Source: Lysobacteraceae bacterium (lineage in GTDB: Bacteria > Pseudomonadota > Gammaproteobacteria > Xanthomonadales > Wenzhouxiangellaceae). Taken from it: a stretch of 7,666 bases of DNA. Positions 4,927 to 7,666 of this stretch are shown here, one piece after another. How positions within the stretch are numbered: position 1 is the first letter of the stretch; every line of letters begins with the position of its first letter. The notes beneath the pieces are model-generated. The model saw only the letters and a program-made list of their open reading frames with translations. It was not told where the DNA came from and did not search any database. Both the position numbers and the translations under genes were made by a program. The stretch is from the NCBI GenBank assembly GCA_020201235.1, contig JAIVHD010000063.1:1-7666 (forward strand), read 5' to 3'.

Positions 4927-6769
4927 CGATAGAAGGGGCCGATTCCAGACGCTGCTGGACCTGGCCATTCTCGGCCAGCAGCTTTTGCAATTCAGCGGCT
5001 CGTTCGGCCTGGTACAGGTCGGCGTCGGCCAGGCGTTTTTCAAGCTTGTCGCGGCGCACTTCGAGCTGTCCGATTTCGCGCGTGAGCTTGTTGACGCGAT
5101 TGGTCAGCGGCTTGAGCTGTTCGCGCACTGCCGCCTTGCGCTGGCGTTCGGCCTTGCGACGACCGCCGCTGGTGCCGCTGCCGGAGGTCGAGTCAGCGGT
5201 TTCGGGCTGGCTGACAAGCTTGCGGTAGGCTTCCAGGCCGCCTGAAAATGGGCGTACGCCGCCTTTGCCGACCAGCCAGAAATCGTCGACTGTCTCGGAT
5301 AGCAGGTGGCGGTCGTGCGACACCGTAACGACCGCGCCGTCGAAGCCCTGCAGCGCCAGGGTCAGCGCGTGGCGCATTTCCAGGTCGAGATGGTTGGTGG
5401 GTTCGTCGAGCAGTAACAGGTTGGGTGCTTTCCAGATGATTAACGCGAGAACCAGCCGGGCGCGCTCGCCGCCGGAGAGCCGCGAGCAGGGGTCGGTGGC
5501 AAGATCGCCGGAAAATGCAAAGCCACCAAGGAAGTCGCGCAATTTCTGATCCGGCGTATTATCGGCGATTCGAGCCAGGTTGACCAGCGGGCTGACGCTG
5601 GAGTCGATCTGTTCGAGCTGGTGCTGGGCGAAATAGCCGATGTTCAGGTTGCGACTGGTTTCCATCGTGCCGGCGCGTGGCGCGAGTTCGCCGGCCAGCG
5701 ACTTGACCATCGTCGATTTGCCAGCACCGTTGATGCCCAGCAGGCCGATACGGTCGCCGGCCGACAGGTTCAGCGAGATGCCCGACAACACGGTCACCTC
5801 GCCGTAACCAAGTTCGACGTCTCTGAGCGCCATCAGCGGATCGGAGGCCCGGCCCGGCTCGGGAAACTCAAAATCGAACGGACTGTCAGCGTGTGCCGGC
5901 GCGATTTTTTCCATGCGGTCCAGCGCCTTGATGCGGGCCTGGGCCTGGCGCGCCTTAGTGGCTTTGGCGCGAAAGCGGTCGATGAACGACTGCATGTGGG
6001 CAATATGGCGCTGTTGCTTAGCGTACTGGGCTTGCTGCAGGGCCATGCGCTCGGCCCGCTGGCGTTCGAACTCGGAATAGCCGCCGTTGTAGCGGTTGAG
6101 TTTCTTGTGCTCGACGTGCACGATCGCGTCGACCACCGCGTCGAGAAAATCGCGATCGTGCGAGATCAGGACCAGCGTGCCGTCGTAACGCTTGAGCCAG
6201 TCTTCCAGCCAAATGATGGTTTCGAGATCGAGGTGGTTGGTCGGTTCGTCGAGCATTAAAAGATCCGACGGGCACATCAGCGCGCGCGCCAGCGAAAGGC
6301 GAATCCGCCAACCGCCGGAGAATTCGCTGACTGCTTTTAGGTGCTCGTCGGCAGCGAAGCCAAGGCCATTGAGCAGCGCGCCAGCGCGTGCGCGCGAATC
6401 GTAGCCGCCGGCATCTGCAAACTGCTGGTGGGCATCGGCGATCGCCTGCCCGTCGCTGCCGGCCTCGGCCTGCTCGATGTGTTGTTCAGCGCGCCTCAGG
6501 CGGGTATCGCCGTCGAGCACAAACTCGATCGCCGGGCGATCGAGTTCGCGAATCTGCTGGGCCATGTGCGCGACGGTCCAGTCGGCCGGGATGCGCACCG
6601 AGCCCGAATCGGCCTCGAGTTCGCCAAGCAACAGCGCGAACAGGCTGGATTTGCCGCTGCCGTTGGGCCCGACCAGGCCGATCTTCTGACCCGCATGCAC
6701 GACCAGCTCGCTTTCTTCCAGTAGTGCCTCGGGGCCGCGCCGCAAGGTGATGTGTTCAAGTTGGATCAT
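4520..6769 (-). CDS. yheS: ABC-F ATPase, YheS type, with an abnormal C-terminal extension
   Basis: The open frame encodes 749 residues, of which 1-610 match YheS (E. coli 637). It has two ATP-binding cassettes. The first has Walker A GPNGSGKSS (34-42), signature SGGWR (151), Walker B with DEPTNHLD and catalytic Glu175, and SHDRDF (203). The second has Walker A GINGAGKST (345-353), signature SGGERARL (432), DEPTNHLD with Glu456, and SHDRHLL (484). Between them is the helical P-site tRNA-interaction linker, about 225-295 (FIDRFRAKATKARQAQARIK). A charged coiled-coil tail follows (about 535-610). There are no membrane segments, as expected for ABC-F proteins, which act on the ribosome in translation or rescue; the exact YheS role is less settled. 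The start at 6769 (MIQLEHITLRRG) aligns with the family; its Shine-Dalgarno is weak. After Ser610 the usual last 22 or so residues are absent, and the frame runs 139 Arg/Pro-rich codons into the carbonic anhydrase gene. The real product may be shorter if an indel is present. Confidence 0.9.
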   Translation of the reverse strand: MIQLEHITLRRGPEALLEESELVVHAGQKIGLVGPNGSGKSSLFALLLGELEADSGSVRIPADWTVAHMAQQIRELDRPAIEFVLDGDTRLRRAEQHIEQAEAGSDGQAIADAHQQFADAGGYDSRARAGALLNGLGFAADEHLKAVSEFSGGWRIRLSLARALMCPSDLLMLDEPTNHLDLETIIWLEDWLKRYDGTLVLISHDRDFLDAVVDAIVHVEHKKLNRYNGGYSEFERQRAERMALQQAQYAKQQRHIAHMQSFIDRFRAKATKARQAQARIKALDRMEKIAPAHADSPFDFEFPEPGRASDPLMALRDVELGYGEVTVLSGISLNLSAGDRIGLLGINGAGKSTMVKSLAGELAPRAGTMETSRNLNIGYFAQHQLEQIDSSVSPLVNLARIADNTPDQKLRDFLGGFAFSGDLATDPCSRLSGGERARLVLALIIWKAPNLLLLDEPTNHLDLEMRHALTLALQGFDGAVVTVSHDRHLLSETVDDFWLVGKGGVRPFSGGLEAYRKLVSQPETADSTSGSGTSGGRRKAERQRKAAVREQLKPLTNRVNKLTREIGQLEVRRDKLEKRLADADLYQAERAAELQKLLAENGQVQQRLESAPSIDAQRTDPPQPRMGQRHTRSIARFFCASGQAAEARILLDRLCRCACARQRDHRARSGRGVCPSQRRQCGSLGRPQFAQCAAIRDRGLGHPQGHRMRPLRLRRGACGLRGPGARPGRPLDRADPQPQPQPRRSTRPS

Positions 6770-6796
6770 GGGCCGGAACGGTACCCTAAACCGGTC

Positions 6797-6826
6797 TTGA
6801 TCGCCAGCTTTTCGAATCCTGCTAAT
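6797..6826 (+). promoter_or_regulatory. Possible sigma70-type promoter for the YgjP-like gene
   Basis: TTGATC (6797-6802) and GCTAAT (6821-6826), each matching four of six consensus bases, are 18 bases apart and about 74 bases upstream of the ATG at 6900. They lie in the 130-base divergent gap shared with the ABC-F gene. A small stem, CGGCG-TTT-CGCCG (6879-6891), lies just before the start codon and could modulate translation. I found no equally good promoter for the ABC-F gene on the other strand. Confidence 0.33.
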
Positions 6827-6899
6827 CCCGCTTTATTCACCACCCCGCCGACTGCGGCCGCTTTATGCCCCGCGTCTGCGGCGTTTCGCCGGGTAGACT

Positions 6900-7622
6900 A
6901 TGCCGATGCAGCAGCCGGTTCAAATCACCCGCCACCCGCGCTCGCGGCGCCTGAAGCTGAAGGTTCACCGTGACGCCAGCGTTGAAGTGGTGGCACCGCC
7001 CAGGGCTTCGGCGCTCGAAATCGAGCGCTTTGTCCAATCCCATCGCGCCTGGATTGAGCAGGCGCAAGCGCGCATGCGCAAGCTGCGGGCCGAGCGTGCC
7101 CCGGCCGACGAGCAGGGCGATCCGACTCGGCTGGAGTTGCGTGCGACCGGCCATTGCGTTGCGGTCGAGTACTGCAACAAGCGTGGCCGCCGGGGCTGGG
7201 AATGGCGTGAAGACCGCTTGATCATTGAAGTTGCCGCCAACGATGCCGCGAATGCGCGCGACCTGATCATCGGCGCGTTGAAATATCGCGCCCGGGCGAC
7301 GCTTGAGGAGCGCCTGTGGGCGCACGCCAGGCGTCTGGACCTGCATTTCGGCAAAGTGAGCTGGCGCCACCAGAAAACCCGCTGGGCAAGCTGTTCGTCG
7401 CGCCGCAACATTTCGCTCAATATCCGGCTGCTTTTTCTGCCGGTCGAGCTGGTCGACTATGTTTTTGTTCACGAACTGGCGCACCTGGATCACCCGAACC
7501 ATTCGCCGTTATTCTGGGCCTGCGTCGAGCGCTTCATGCCCGAATACCGCGAGCGCTTGAAGGCGCTCAAGCGTGCGCATCAATATCTTCCCGAGTGGCT
7601 TTTTGACTGCGCACGCGGGTAG
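6900..7622 (+). CDS. YgjP-like zinc metallopeptidase (DUF45/M48-related)
   Basis: 240 residues, a usual size for this family. The C-terminal third carries the zinc motif HELAHLDHPNHSPLFW: His191, Glu192 (catalytic), His195 and the third ligand His201, in the HExxH-x5-H spacing seen in YgjP/SprT-like proteins. RWASCSSRRNISLNIRLLFLP (about 161-181) is the other family hallmark, resembling WGSCS..GNIRLNWRL...P. The N-terminus (ITRHPRSRRLKLKVHRDASVEVVAPP) is the small beta-rich domain found in the same family. There is no signal peptide or membrane segment, so it is cytosolic. Biological substrates of the family are poorly known, and the protease activity here is inferred from the motif. ATG codons at 6900 and 6906 are both usable; 6900 is the longer choice and neither has a strong Shine-Dalgarno. 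It diverges from the ABC-F gene and stops 44 bases before the window end. Confidence 0.9.
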   Translation: MPMQQPVQITRHPRSRRLKLKVHRDASVEVVAPPRASALEIERFVQSHRAWIEQAQARMRKLRAERAPADEQGDPTRLELRATGHCVAVEYCNKRGRRGWEWREDRLIIEVAANDAANARDLIIGALKYRARATLEERLWAHARRLDLHFGKVSWRHQKTRWASCSSRRNISLNIRLLFLPVELVDYVFVHELAHLDHPNHSPLFWACVERFMPEYRERLKALKRAHQYLPEWLFDCARG

Positions 7623-7666
7623 CTCTTGACGATCGACGTGCCGGGTTAAGCTGAAATTTATTCATC
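7623..7666. other. Non-coding tail at the right edge
   Basis: These 44 bases follow the YgjP-like stop. TTGACG at 7626-7631 resembles a -35 box, but no good -10 stands 16-18 bases later; AGCTGA occupies that place. No terminator hairpin is visible before the window ends, so nothing further can be called. Confidence 0.4.

Noticed and set aside
3961..4932. 323-codon plus-strand frame spanning the end of asnB and the carbonic anhydrase gene
   Set aside because: It is out of frame with asnB and then antisense to the carbonic anhydrase; two well-supported genes explain the same bases and its translation shows no motif.
4927..5043. Carbonic anhydrase extended upstream to an ATG at 5043
   Set aside because: The added 39 residues re-read the ABC-F coding sequence in another frame and have no counterpart in beta-carbonic anhydrases; MPKELIRRN aligns with the family N-terminus.
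5388..6258. Near-identical direct repeats around 5388-5414 and 6232-6258
   Set aside because: Both encode the DEPTNHLDLE Walker B segment of the two ATP-binding cassettes, so the repeat reflects the duplicated domain and not a mobile or regulatory element.
5621..6259. 212-codon plus-strand frame inside the ABC-F gene
   Set aside because: It is antisense to the linker and second ATP-binding cassette of the ABC-F gene, which has full Walker and signature motifs; it is a shadow.
6837..7502. 221-codon minus-strand frame opposite the YgjP-like gene
   Set aside because: The plus-strand frame has the complete HExxH zinc motif and a typical family length; the minus-strand translation has no recognisable domain.

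Overview
The window is moderately high-GC bacterial DNA (about 60% by eye, not computed) and looks like ordinary chromosome from a gammaproteobacterium. The asparagine synthetase, YheS-type ABC-F protein and type II beta-carbonic anhydrase all resemble enterobacterial and related gammaproteobacterial versions closely. The secreted protease ends in a short FRNGFEG-like tail that I associate from memory with Xanthomonadales and Wenzhouxiangella-type bacteria, so that lineage is a guess and not a call. I saw no phage, insertion sequence, CRISPR array, tRNA or rRNA.

Layout. The left edge cuts a minus-strand D-amino acid dehydrogenase (dadA-like) gene whose N-terminal 291 codons are present (873 to 1). 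Upstream of it, also on the minus strand, is a secreted metzincin protease of the M12B (reprolysin) type (2303 to 1062), with a strong hairpin just past its stop. A 321-base divergent intergenic region (2304-2624) then separates it from asnB on the plus strand (2625-4316). This gap holds a T-rich tract, a candidate -10 box and an inverted repeat that could act as an attenuator in the asnB leader. asnB converges with a minus-strand beta-carbonic anhydrase (4926 to 4339), leaving only 22 bases between the two stop codons. Upstream of the carbonic anhydrase on the same strand is the ABC-F ATPase gene (from 6769). A divergent 130-base gap leads to a plus-strand YgjP-like zinc metallopeptidase (6900-7622). 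The last 44 bases hold no gene.

How the genes fit together. No single pathway links them. Two act in amino-acid metabolism (D-amino acid oxidation and asparagine synthesis), one supplies or removes bicarbonate, one is a ribosome-associated ABC-F factor, and two are metallopeptidases, one exported and one cytosolic. I do not see a new defence or biosynthetic system.

The most unusual structure is at the ABC-F/carbonic anhydrase junction. The ABC-F frame loses family resemblance at about residue 610, about 22 residues short of the usual C-terminus. It then stays open for another 139 codons, almost all of them inside the carbonic anhydrase gene in a different frame. Either an indel removed the normal stop or the ABC-F protein really carries a long novel tail. 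The asnB leader, with mutually exclusive stems, is the second place worth a look.
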